A DNA stretch of 44,481 nt from an uncultured Alphaproteobacteria bacterium (GTDB lineage Bacteria > Pseudomonadota > Alphaproteobacteria > Rs-D84): contig CAKQGH010000008.1 of the NCBI GenBank assembly GCA_934232895.1, forward strand, positions 1-44,481, written 5' to 3'. This document shows positions 32,495 to 40,434 of this stretch, piece after piece. Both the position numbers and the translations under genes were made by a program. The notes beneath the pieces are model-generated. The model was not told the DNA's origin, ran no database searches, and worked only from the letters and a program-made list of their open reading frames with translations. Numbering within the stretch: the stretch's first letter is position 1; every line of letters starts with the position of its first letter.

Positions 32495-33454
32495 ATGTCT
32501 GAATTACGCGAGTTTATTGTTGATGATGCGGCCGCAGGCGTGCGGTTGGATAAATTTTTGTCGGGCGCAATGCCCGAATTTTCCCGCAGCGAAATTCAAC
32601 GTTTCGCCGTTAAATTGAACAACACGCCGGGGCGGTTTGCTGCGCGTGTGCGCCCGGGCGATGCGGTATTGGTTGAAATTCCGCAAAAAACAACGGATAA
32701 TGCCGCCGATAATATTTCGACTGATTTTGACCTGAATATTTTATACGAGGACGACGACATAATCGTAATTGATAAACCGCGTGGTGTCGTTATGTACCCA
32801 TCGGCGGGGAACAAAACCGGAACATTGGTTCAAAATATATTGGCGCATTGCGCATTGTCCCCGTTGGGTGGCACAACGCGCCCGGGGGTGGTTCATCGTC
32901 TGGACAAGGATACCAGTGGCGTTATGGTTTTCGCAAAATCAGACGCGGCATTTCGCGCATTGGTAAAAACATTTTCATCGCACGATTTAATTCGCCGCTA
33001 TGTCGCGTTTGTTTGGGGCATCCCAAATTGGGAGGGTGCCGACATAACCGGCAACATCGCCCGTTCATCGCGTAACCGCCAGAAAATGAGTATGGTAAAA
33101 TCCGGTGGTAAACCCGCCCATACCCAGGTAAATGTTATGGACACATGGCCGCGTGCCGGTGTTTCGGCGTTTCGGTGCAATTTGCTGACGGGACGCACGC
33201 ACCAAATTCGTGTTCATCTGTCGGCGCATGGGTTCCCGGTGCTGTGTGACCCGGTGTATGGTCGTGGGGCATCCCGTCTGGGCAGTGTGCGCGACCCAGA
33301 ATTGCTGGAATTTATAAAAACGCACTATGGCCAAATGTTGCATGCCGAATACTTGGAATTTGACCATCCGACAACCGGTGCGCGTGTTCATTTCAAATCG
33401 CACTTGCCGTTTGATATGTCTGAATTAAAATCCATATTGGATGACATTGGATAA
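32495..33454 (+). CDS. rluD: Ribosomal large-subunit pseudouridine synthase, RluD/RluC family
   Basis: This 319-residue enzyme has an N-terminal S4 domain (about 12-70) and a catalytic domain with HRLDKDTSGVMVFAKSD (the Asp of RLD is catalytic) and the later TGRTHQIRVHLSAHGFPVLC. That pattern is typical of RluC/RluD/RluA; RluD (23S U1911/1915/1917) is the commonest and my first choice. The ATG at 32495 gives MSELREF and follows the stop of the small secreted gene by 7 bases with only a weak ribosome binding site; an upstream frame overlaps that gene. Confidence 0.88.
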   Translation: MSELREFIVDDAAAGVRLDKFLSGAMPEFSRSEIQRFAVKLNNTPGRFAARVRPGDAVLVEIPQKTTDNAADNISTDFDLNILYEDDDIIVIDKPRGVVMYPSAGNKTGTLVQNILAHCALSPLGGTTRPGVVHRLDKDTSGVMVFAKSDAAFRALVKTFSSHDLIRRYVAFVWGIPNWEGADITGNIARSSRNRQKMSMVKSGGKPAHTQVNVMDTWPRAGVSAFRCNLLTGRTHQIRVHLSAHGFPVLCDPVYGRGASRLGSVRDPELLEFIKTHYGQMLHAEYLEFDHPTTGARVHFKSHLPFDMSELKSILDDIG

Positions 33455-33457
33455 CCC

Positions 33458-33480
33458 GGGGCAATTGCCCCATTTTTTTA
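33458..33480 (+). terminator. Intrinsic terminator after the prepilin-rluD operon
   Basis: GGGGCAATTGCCCC, a self-complementary stem, is followed by CATTTTTTTA. Confidence 0.85.
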
Positions 33481-33502
33481 CCCGTATTTTCATATATTTT
33501 TG

Positions 33503-33531
33503 TTTCAAAGATGGGGATTTTATGATATAGT
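33503..33531 (+). promoter_or_regulatory. Possible promoter of the 1038-residue protein gene
   Basis: TTTCAA (33503-33508) and TATAGT (33526-33531) are separated by 17 bases. The leader of about 20 bases carries GGAGAGGA before the ATG at 33558. Confidence 0.45.
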
Positions 33532-33557
33532 AAATCATAAATAATGGAGAGGAACAG

Positions 33558-36500
33558 ATGAACTTTCTGACAAAATATATCAGTTTTGTGGCGGTTTTCG
33601 CCTGCATTCCGGCGGCGTTTGGTGCGACCGCGCGGCCCAGTGTTATGTCGAATGCGGCGCGTCGTATGCCGACTTTGTCGACATCGGTTGCTGGGGCAAC
33701 AACGACAACCACGACCACAACAACAAATTTGTTGGCGGACAGCGCATGTATCGACGCATATTCGGCGTGTATCAAGGGCACAGATGCCTGTGGCGCCGGG
33801 TTTGAAGAATGCACGAACAAGGTTCTGTTCCATGCGAAAATGCCACAATGTCTGTCCACATTGGCAAATTGTGCGGCATCTGGCATAACCAGTTTGTTTG
33901 GTACATCGGCGGTCGGGTCATTGGCCACCGTGTCTGCTAAAAACAGTTATGGCGAGGTCACTGATTACACATACCCCACCGACGGCAGTGTTTTGGGCCA
34001 AATGATAACCGCTGCGGCAATTTCGAACAAATATGACACATCAAATTGCGTTAAACGCTATACATCATGTCTGAAAAAGGACAATGTATGCGGTGCCGAT
34101 TTTGAATTGTGCACAACAAACAGCGAATTCAAAAAGCAGATGGTATTCTGCGATTCCACATTGGCGCGTTGCCAGTCCGAGGGGCTGACCCAATTGTTTG
34201 GTTCAACCACAACGACAACATCACCGTCATCAAGCAGTCGCATTGGCGAAATGATTGCCGAGGGCGCATCCCTGGCCGCAATCAATGCGGTTTCCACATG
34301 TTACAAGGTTGCAGATCAATGTATCCTGAACGCATGTGCGGAAAATCCATATAAATGCCTTGAAAACGCATCCAGCAGTGTTGCGGACGCCGCCGCCGCG
34401 GTCAATGCCGGTGCCGATACCGCGTCGGATACGGTTGCAACCACCGATACAATCAGCACATCGGCCATTTCCGGATATATCAAAAGCGCATGTCTGGACA
34501 CGATTGGTGGCAATAAATACTGCTATGCCACATTCAAGGGCAATGGGGCAATGCCATCTGCGTCACAATTAAAAGACGCCGATAACCAGGAAGAAGTTTA
34601 TGACGAGGCTTATTCCGCCCGTATGAACACGGCGATGAAATCAAAAATTACCGATTTGGTTGAAAAGTTTGATACACGCGCAAAACAAAAATGCACCGAA
34701 ACCATCAAATCATGCGCAATGCGCGTTTGTGGTGGCGGCGTTGGCGCGGCATGCTATTCGTCGGTATTCAGCAGCGCCGATAAATCAATCAACGGGGCCG
34801 CAACATACAACGATATTCAAACCGGATGTGCGGCGGTCGTGAATACTGATTTGAATTGTAAATATGCGGCACTGAACCCCAACGGCGTGGGCACATATTC
34901 GTATGCATATATTAAATCAGACGCATTCACAACACTGTTCCCAGAATATGACGACAGCAAGTCCGACCCAATTGGTGTGGTTGCGGCGTTGAATGCGGCG
35001 CTGTCCAATGCATACAGCGATGCGGCAATTGCCCAAATGAAAAAGCAATGCCAATCCGTTGCGACCAGTTGTGTGAAATCTATGTGCGGTACCGATTATG
35101 TAAATTGCTATCGCAATCGTACCGATATGTATTCTAATCTGACCAACACAGGCGATGCATCGTTTGACAAATCGATGAACAAGGTTGGCGGCGTTTTGGA
35201 TTATACGGTTGTTTTGGGATTGTGCCTGGATACCGTTAAAAACGCATCCTCGTGCGAAGAACACTTGGCCATTGAACAAAATAAATTGAAAATGGCAAAT
35301 AAATCTGGCACAGGTTCATGGGGTGCATCTGGCAATGTGCGCAGTGGCTGGATTGACGCCGGTTCGGCAACCTCGGTCTCGGCCAGTACAGAACAGGTTG
35401 ATGCATACGACGAAAATGGCAACAAACTGTGCACCAGCAAGACTGGCGACCAGGGCACTTGCGATACGGTTGACGAAAATGGCAATGTGTTTGATACGCC
35501 AGTGACGGTTTCGTATACCACATATTTGCAATCCCAGGCGGCATCTACATTGTTCCGTGATTTAATCTATGACATTGAAAAAGAAGCCCAGGCGAAATAT
35601 AACGCCAAGCTGACCAAGGAACAAAATATGTGCTTGTCGTCGAATAACGGCGGTCTGGTTGGCAACAAAGACACCGGCAGCACATACATGTGGGTCAAAC
35701 TGAAATCCAGCAAGGTTCCAAAGAACTATGCCGTGAATGGTTTGAAGACGAATCAATTCGTGGCCAGCAATGATTTGTACGGTTCGTTCTGTCGTATCCG
35801 TGTGACATTGCAATCGGATGACAAACAAATCCAAGAAGCCATCCGTAACGGCAGTGATTGGGGTACCGCATACTTTGCCGTTGGCGACAGTTTCACCTGT
35901 GGCAGCTGGATTCCATCCAGTGCGCTGGAAACATTGGCAGATGCCGTTGCCGACAAGGCGGTTGACGGTATGGCCGACCAACAGAAAAAGACCCGCGCTT
36001 GGGTGACCGCGGCCAGCGCCCTGGCCGGAACCGTTGGCGGCGGTGTTGGCGGATATTACCTGGGTAAATCGTTTACCGATGGTAAATTGGCCGGTCTGAA
36101 CAGCAAGGCCAAGGGCACACAGTTGACATCGGAACAGATGGCGAAAAACTGTGGCGAATATGTTGACGAGGCCAAAAAGCAGATAGAGACCGCGAACAAT
36201 GAATCCAGCACAGATTCCGAACGCAAAACCGCGGCGAATAATGCAAAATCGTATGCGGAAACGGCGGTTGATTATGCGGATAAATTGGGTGTGTTAGAAA
36301 CATATACCAAGTCCGTGACCGACGCATTCACCACCAATGGCGATAAATCGGTTACCATTGGCGCAAATGCTGCCGCGTCGTTGGATGAATTGAAAACCAA
36401 ATGCGACGCCGCCAAGGATGGCAGCCAGATTAAATCCAAGGATCGTTCGTGGATTACCCCGACAACGACGGCCATAACCGCGGTTGTTGGTGGTGCGGCG

Positions 36501-36674
36501 ACCGGTGGAATCGCATGGGCTGCGACCAAGAGCGTCCAGGATAAAAAGTTGTCCGAGGCCGAACAGGCGGCGTACGACGAATGGATGAACACCGTTGGTA
36601 AACATATTACATGCTATATCGGCGGTGATGAAGCCGGTGCATACGGTGACATAATTACCACCAGCATTGATTAA
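33558..36674 (+). CDS. Large secreted Cys-module repeat protein
   Basis: This 1038-residue protein has a signal peptide (cleavage near AFG|ATARP) and a Thr-rich linker. Two tandem modules follow at residues 61-114 and 161-214, exactly 100 residues apart, with all six cysteines aligned (63/163, 70/170, 77/177, 84/184, 97/197, 104/204). Spacing within the module is C-x6-C-x6-C-x6-C-x12-C-x6-C. Three further modules with C-x6-C-x4-C spacing follow. Two glycine-rich hydrophobic segments lie near the C-terminus, at about 816-835 (ALAGTVGGGVGGYYLG) and about 976-997 (AVVGGAATGGIAW), each preceded by an R-[AS]-W-[VI]-T sequence. They suggest a membrane-inserted tail. I recognise no family. It may be a surface or periplasmic structural protein. 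Confidence 0.8.
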   Translation: MNFLTKYISFVAVFACIPAAFGATARPSVMSNAARRMPTLSTSVAGATTTTTTTTTNLLADSACIDAYSACIKGTDACGAGFEECTNKVLFHAKMPQCLSTLANCAASGITSLFGTSAVGSLATVSAKNSYGEVTDYTYPTDGSVLGQMITAAAISNKYDTSNCVKRYTSCLKKDNVCGADFELCTTNSEFKKQMVFCDSTLARCQSEGLTQLFGSTTTTTSPSSSSRIGEMIAEGASLAAINAVSTCYKVADQCILNACAENPYKCLENASSSVADAAAAVNAGADTASDTVATTDTISTSAISGYIKSACLDTIGGNKYCYATFKGNGAMPSASQLKDADNQEEVYDEAYSARMNTAMKSKITDLVEKFDTRAKQKCTETIKSCAMRVCGGGVGAACYSSVFSSADKSINGAATYNDIQTGCAAVVNTDLNCKYAALNPNGVGTYSYAYIKSDAFTTLFPEYDDSKSDPIGVVAALNAALSNAYSDAAIAQMKKQCQSVATSCVKSMCGTDYVNCYRNRTDMYSNLTNTGDASFDKSMNKVGGVLDYTVVLGLCLDTVKNASSCEEHLAIEQNKLKMANKSGTGSWGASGNVRSGWIDAGSATSVSASTEQVDAYDENGNKLCTSKTGDQGTCDTVDENGNVFDTPVTVSYTTYLQSQAASTLFRDLIYDIEKEAQAKYNAKLTKEQNMCLSSNNGGLVGNKDTGSTYMWVKLKSSKVPKNYAVNGLKTNQFVASNDLYGSFCRIRVTLQSDDKQIQEAIRNGSDWGTAYFAVGDSFTCGSWIPSSALETLADAVADKAVDGMADQQKKTRAWVTAASALAGTVGGGVGGYYLGKSFTDGKLAGLNSKAKGTQLTSEQMAKNCGEYVDEAKKQIETANNESSTDSERKTAANNAKSYAETAVDYADKLGVLETYTKSVTDAFTTNGDKSVTIGANAAASLDELKTKCDAAKDGSQIKSKDRSWITPTTTAITAVVGGAATGGIAWAATKSVQDKKLSEAEQAAYDEWMNTVGKHITCYIGGDEAGAYGDIITTSID

Positions 36675-36700
36675 AAAATGCCCCATCTGGGGCATTTTTT
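36674..36700 (+). terminator. Intrinsic terminator
   Basis: ATGCCCC-ATCT-GGGGCAT is flanked by an A run and a T run. It lies directly after the large secreted protein gene. Confidence 0.9.
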
Positions 36701-37200
36701 AGAGCACAGATAATAGAGCATAGAGAATAGATGGCTCGCCGACCGGCGGGCTTGTTTTATCACCATCGCGGTGTTAATTCCCCTTCGCTGGGAAACCACC
36801 CACAAAATTTTCAATTTTGCGGGACCCGGGTCGGGGCGGACGCGCAGCGGACGGGGTAGTGGTAAATAAGTCCCTGCGGGGCAATGGTGACCCTCCTACG
36901 CCGGTATGACGATTTTTTGTGCTGTGCACTGCATCCCAATCGCGGGGCAAGTTCCCCTCCGGTGGAGGGGTGGCCGCAGGCCGGGGTGGTCTTGATAGTG
37001 CACAGTGCTGTATAAAGTTTCAAATAAAAGACCACCTCCCCGCTACGCGGTACTCCTCCACAGGAGGAGAACTTAGTATGTGCCGAGAATAAACAAAGTT
37101 CCCCTCCAGTGGAGGGGTGCCAGCCAGGGTGGTGTGTCGTTTTATGGATTGCCACGCTGCGCAGGAATGACAATTCTGTTTATCCTTCAAACCCTATCAC
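36701..37200. repeat. Intergenic repeat block 3
   Basis: This block holds GAGCATAGAGAATAG motifs and a GGCTCGCC-GACC-GGCGGGC hairpin (36733-36751). An inverted copy of the unit at 703-752 lies at about 36836-36885, and a degenerate palindrome-plus-tail unit at 36869-36912. Two or three GTTCCCCTCC-GGTGGAGGGG palindromes occur near 36951, 37060 and 37098, and a TGGATTGCCACGCTGCGCAG unit at 37145-37171. No ribosome binding site or conserved frame is visible. All units have relatives in blocks 1 or 2. Confidence 0.7.
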
Positions 37201-37298
37201 TATATCACTCTATCACTTTCTCACTAAAAAACTTGCGCGGGCGTATTTTTGGCTTTTCTGTTGGGAAAATTTATGTTAAAATTATGGCCAAGAGAGAA

Positions 37299-39047
37299 AT
37301 GAAATTCACCGCAAGATTTTTGCCGGTTATTTTGGCGCTGGTATCTGGGATGCCCGCGGTGGCTGCCGTGCCAACAACGGTGGGAAATAACCTGACCGCA
37401 TATAACGGGTCGGCGGCGGCAATGAACAACAATACATGGAATTCCATGATGAACAGCCGCAGTGGCGCCACCAACGCCCCAACGGTCGATTTTGGCAATT
37501 GCAACGCGGTTATTATGCGGTGTGCCCAGCCAAAATGCGCGTCGGGTGGGTGCACATCGCTGGATGTGGCGCGGCCGATTGTTTCGGGCTGTGTCCAGTC
37601 TAATTCGAATTGCACGCAATATGGCAACGATTTGGTGGAATATATTTCGGCACAATTGGTTGCCAATTCCACGGCCAAGGCAAACGCGGCGGCGGCCGCG
37701 GCGCAAACGGCGGCGGCAAATGCCGCGGCCCAGCAAAATGCCCAACAATTACAGGCTATGCAGCAACAGATGCAGCAAATGCAATCTGAAATGGCATCGC
37801 AGAATGCGCAAACCGTTGCGCAACTGCAAAGCGCGCTGGAACAACAAAAAGAATTGACGGCCCAAGCCGTTGCATCGGCCACGGCGGCCGCGCAAACGGC
37901 GGCGGAATCGACATCGACAACCGCGGCGGTGGAATCGGGCGTGTCGGCGGATGTATTGGCGCGTGAACAAATTGCCGGCCAGGTTTTATCAAAAATTGAA
38001 AATGCCCAAACCGCATTAAAGACATTAAAGGCGGCAATGAACGATACATTTGAATATGCCGGGTGCGACGCGTCTGGCAACAATTGTGCGGGACCAAAAC
38101 GTGTCAAGGCATTCAAACAACGTGCGATGAATTTTTTTGACCCATATAACAATGTGTTGGATGAATTGTACGATGCATTGATTATGGCGCAATCGGTTGG
38201 TGTTGATATTTCCGACATTTATATGATGTTAAATGGAACATGCAACGCGTGGGCGCAATATATGTGCCAGGCGGGTCAGACTATGCATTATACCGCCACG
38301 GATTGCGTGGATGGTAAATCAACAGCCAGTGGTGCAAAATGTACCATTGGTTCGGTCAAGCCAATGTCTGATGGTGGGTGCCAATTGGTAAAAATGCTGA
38401 CCAATAATGAAGAAGTTCAACGCAATTGGCTGTACCCAGACGAGGGCGACAGTGGCGTTTCAATTCAGGTCGGTTGTGCGTCCGAGGCACTGGATAATTC
38501 CGCATTGTTCCGCAGTCGTAAAAAACAGGCATCTATTGATATTGATACATTGCAACGTATAATTGAACAAGATGCGCCCACCACAGGCGTCAGCCGTTTA
38601 AGCAAGAATAAACAATCGGTGCCGCAAAAATATTGTGCCGTGAACGAAGAATCGTTGGCCGATTTGCAAAAGGTCGCCAGCCTGAAAACATTGCCCAGCA
38701 AGGTTTGCGTCACGGATAAGTATTTGGACACCGAATGCGAAAACAACGGTTGCGGTGTAAATATTACCCAGGCTGAAAGCGCAATGAACAAGGCATCAAG
38801 TTCAGTTGCATCTGGTACCGATACCAGCGGCGGTATAAAATTTATGGATTGTTCAAAGGCGGTTGCCCAGGGAACAGCCGAATGCAAATGTCGCAGCACG
38901 GGTGGCACCTGGTATGGGACATCATGCAGTTGTGGATTGGGCGAAAAATGGGATGACACATCTGGGTGTGTGTTTCCTGGAATGAAAACATACAGTCTGA
39001 CACCGTCGGCAACAACACTTGGAACGAGCAGTTTGTTTACTAAATGA
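37299..39047 (+). CDS. Secreted Cys-module protein with Ala/Gln coiled coil
   Basis: This 582-residue protein starts with a signal peptide (MKFTARFLPVILALVSGM, cleavage near AVA|AVP). Near residue 66 it has the module C-x6-C-x4-C-x4-C, later C-x6-C, which repeats the C-x6-C-x4-C spacing of the 1038-residue neighbour. A long Ala/Gln-rich coiled coil follows (about 105-215), then a Cys-containing C-terminal half. The ATG at 37299 gives the signal peptide; ATG 37284 (reading MAKREMKF) is an alternative. AAGAGAG is a weak ribosome binding site. Function unknown; the coiled coil suggests oligomers or a stalk. It overlaps the next gene by 4 bases. Confidence 0.75.
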   Translation: MKFTARFLPVILALVSGMPAVAAVPTTVGNNLTAYNGSAAAMNNNTWNSMMNSRSGATNAPTVDFGNCNAVIMRCAQPKCASGGCTSLDVARPIVSGCVQSNSNCTQYGNDLVEYISAQLVANSTAKANAAAAAAQTAAANAAAQQNAQQLQAMQQQMQQMQSEMASQNAQTVAQLQSALEQQKELTAQAVASATAAAQTAAESTSTTAAVESGVSADVLAREQIAGQVLSKIENAQTALKTLKAAMNDTFEYAGCDASGNNCAGPKRVKAFKQRAMNFFDPYNNVLDELYDALIMAQSVGVDISDIYMMLNGTCNAWAQYMCQAGQTMHYTATDCVDGKSTASGAKCTIGSVKPMSDGGCQLVKMLTNNEEVQRNWLYPDEGDSGVSIQVGCASEALDNSALFRSRKKQASIDIDTLQRIIEQDAPTTGVSRLSKNKQSVPQKYCAVNEESLADLQKVASLKTLPSKVCVTDKYLDTECENNGCGVNITQAESAMNKASSSVASGTDTSGGIKFMDCSKAVAQGTAECKCRSTGGTWYGTSCSCGLGEKWDDTSGCVFPGMKTYSLTPSATTLGTSSLFTK

Positions 39048-39775
39048 TAAAAACGAAAAGCATTTTGTCTGAAATTTTAATTGCACTGCGGCGCGTTGCG
39101 GTTTGTGCCGTGGTGGCGGTCGTGGCATCGCCCGCCATTGCCGCCGACAATGGGTGCAACAACGAAGACAACGATCGCATTGTTGCCGAATTGGCATTGT
39201 GCAGCACGCATGCATATAACACCGGTCTGACACAAAACCCAACCGATGCCACGGAAAAACAATTGATGCACGATGTTGTTGCATTAAAAACAACCGTCAT
39301 AACGCAACAGATGAAAAAGCAATATGATTATCTGGATGCGACATTGCGCCGTTTCAAAACCCAATTGGAAAAGGCCGTATTGACCACCAAGTTAGAGGCC
39401 GCCGGTGCATCAACCAGCGATTCTGGGTCGGGTTCCAAATCAAATGACAGAAATGTTGTGTTGTCTGGCGCCGAGAATTGTTTAATGAAAACCAGTACCG
39501 CATCGGGTCTGGAATGCATCCAGAACAATATTCGTATTGTGCTGAACGCGGTGTCATCGGGTAATGTCGGTGACGCCAAGCGCCAGTTAGAGAAAGATTT
39601 AGAATTTGCAAAATCGTTTAGTGCAAGTACCGATAGTGATTATTGCAAAAAACTGTCCGCCAATCGCGATACTGTGAATAACTGTGCCTATGCACTGAAT
39701 ATCAGTGTGTTGCAGGCAATCGAGAAAAATACAGCCCAACAGCGCCAGCAACAATCAGGCTGGGGTACCAGATAA
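39044..39775 (+). CDS. Secreted helical protein, unknown function
   Basis: This 243-residue protein has a signal peptide (cleavage near AIA|ADNGC) and mostly helical content, with a flexible Ser/Gly-rich stretch near 130-140. Six cysteines occur in pairs C-x11 to C-x15-C, a wider spacing than in the two preceding proteins. No family is recognised. Its start overlaps the preceding stop by 4 bases (ATGATAA), so the two are co-translated and probably act together. It ends with a Gln-rich tail before a strong terminator. Confidence 0.7.
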   Translation: MIKTKSILSEILIALRRVAVCAVVAVVASPAIAADNGCNNEDNDRIVAELALCSTHAYNTGLTQNPTDATEKQLMHDVVALKTTVITQQMKKQYDYLDATLRRFKTQLEKAVLTTKLEAAGASTSDSGSGSKSNDRNVVLSGAENCLMKTSTASGLECIQNNIRIVLNAVSSGNVGDAKRQLEKDLEFAKSFSASTDSDYCKKLSANRDTVNNCAYALNISVLQAIEKNTAQQRQQQSGWGTR

Positions 39776-39799
39776 AAAAACGCCACCGGCGTTTTTTTT
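39774..39799 (+). terminator. Intrinsic terminator
   Basis: ACGCC-ACC-GGCGT is flanked by seven A's and eight T's. It lies directly after the secreted helical protein gene. Confidence 0.85.
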
Positions 39800-39803
39800 G
39801 TTC

Positions 39804-39832
39804 TTGTTTTTATTTTATAAAATGCATATAAT
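39804..39832 (+). promoter_or_regulatory. Promoter of structured RNA B
   Basis: TTGTTT (39804-39809), 17 bases, then TATAAT (39827-39832): near-consensus. Start expected near 39839, exactly where the RNA's first hairpin (CGTTGG/CCAACG, 39841-39857) begins. Confidence 0.7.
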
Positions 39833-39838
39833 CCTGAT

Positions 39839-40048
39839 GTCGTTGGGTGTTCCAACGATGGGGTGTGAGAACCCGTTTAGCAAGCGTCGATGATGTATTG
39901 TGTGGCGCGCATTTTGCGCCGTTTTTTGTATCACGACGAAAAACTCCTGACGCACTGGGTCAGGAGGGCGCGCGAAATATTCAATACGCGGCACAATTCT
40001 TGCTAATTGTTCTCAACCTCCTGGCCACCAAAAATTTGGTGGTTTTTA
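39839..40048 (+). ncRNA. Structured RNA B, about 210 nt, related to RNA A
   Basis: No credible open frame is seen, but the region folds strongly. TGAGAAC (39866-39872) pairs with GTTCTCA (40009-40015), in the place of RNA A's CTTAGAAC/GTTCTAAG; the base change is compensated on both sides. CGTCG-a-TGAT (39885-39894) pairs with ATCACGACG (39930-39938). A GGCGC/GCGCC hairpin followed by GTTTTTT lies at 39904-39927. An 8-bp CTCCTGAC/GTCAGGAG hairpin lies at about 39945-39967. The terminator CCACCAAA/TTTGGTGG plus five T's ends it. The order of elements matches RNA A. The GTTTTTT inside could itself be an early terminator. It precedes a two-gene surface-protein unit by 18 bases. Confidence 0.65.
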
Positions 40049-40065
40049 AAGTACCGGAGAGAACA

Positions 40066-40434
40066 TTGAGCATTCACAGAGCACCGCATATCACGCGAAA
40101 TATGTTTATACGCAACTTGTATACAATTGGTGTGTTTGTATCAATATGCGCACCGGGTGTGTCGTATGCTGCCGTGGCGTCGGTCGATTATGTCACACAG
40201 CATGTCACGCAATTGCACCACGATATTGCCACCAAAGAAGATATTTCTAATCGGGTATCGGAACTGTCACCGTCATCAACCGATGCACAATATCCGACCG
40301 CGTTGGCGACATATTCGGCGGTGTCGCGCCGCGTTGATACCGATGCCACGGCCAATCAAAACATGGCGGGGACATACACGGTCAGTGGTGTTATGTATGT
40401 CCCAGATCAAGAGTTACCACAATGGGAAAATTGA
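40066..40434 (+). CDS. Small secreted protein, first of a two-gene surface unit
   Basis: The protein has a hydrophobic signal peptide (LYTIGVFVSICAPGVSYA|AV) followed by a VDYVTQHVTQLHHDIATKED segment, probably a short coiled coil, then a Ser/Thr-rich tail. V-x-S-x-D-Y-V starts followed by coiled coils occur in many secreted proteins of gut alphaproteobacteria, as far as I recall. The TTG at 40066 has GGAGAG 5 bases upstream (122 residues); ATG 40102 has no ribosome binding site (110 residues). It overlaps the next gene by 13 bases, so they are probably co-translated. The tail could be a degenerate form of a longer protein. Confidence 0.62.
   Translation: MSIHRAPHITRNMFIRNLYTIGVFVSICAPGVSYAAVASVDYVTQHVTQLHHDIATKEDISNRVSELSPSSTDAQYPTALATYSAVSRRVDTDATANQNMAGTYTVSGVMYVPDQELPQWEN

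Noticed and set aside
33700..33730. Phase-variable simple-sequence tract in the Thr-rich linker (ACN repeats)
   Set aside because: The tract is short, mixed (ACA, ACC, ACG codons) and in multiples of three, so slippage would not shift the frame.
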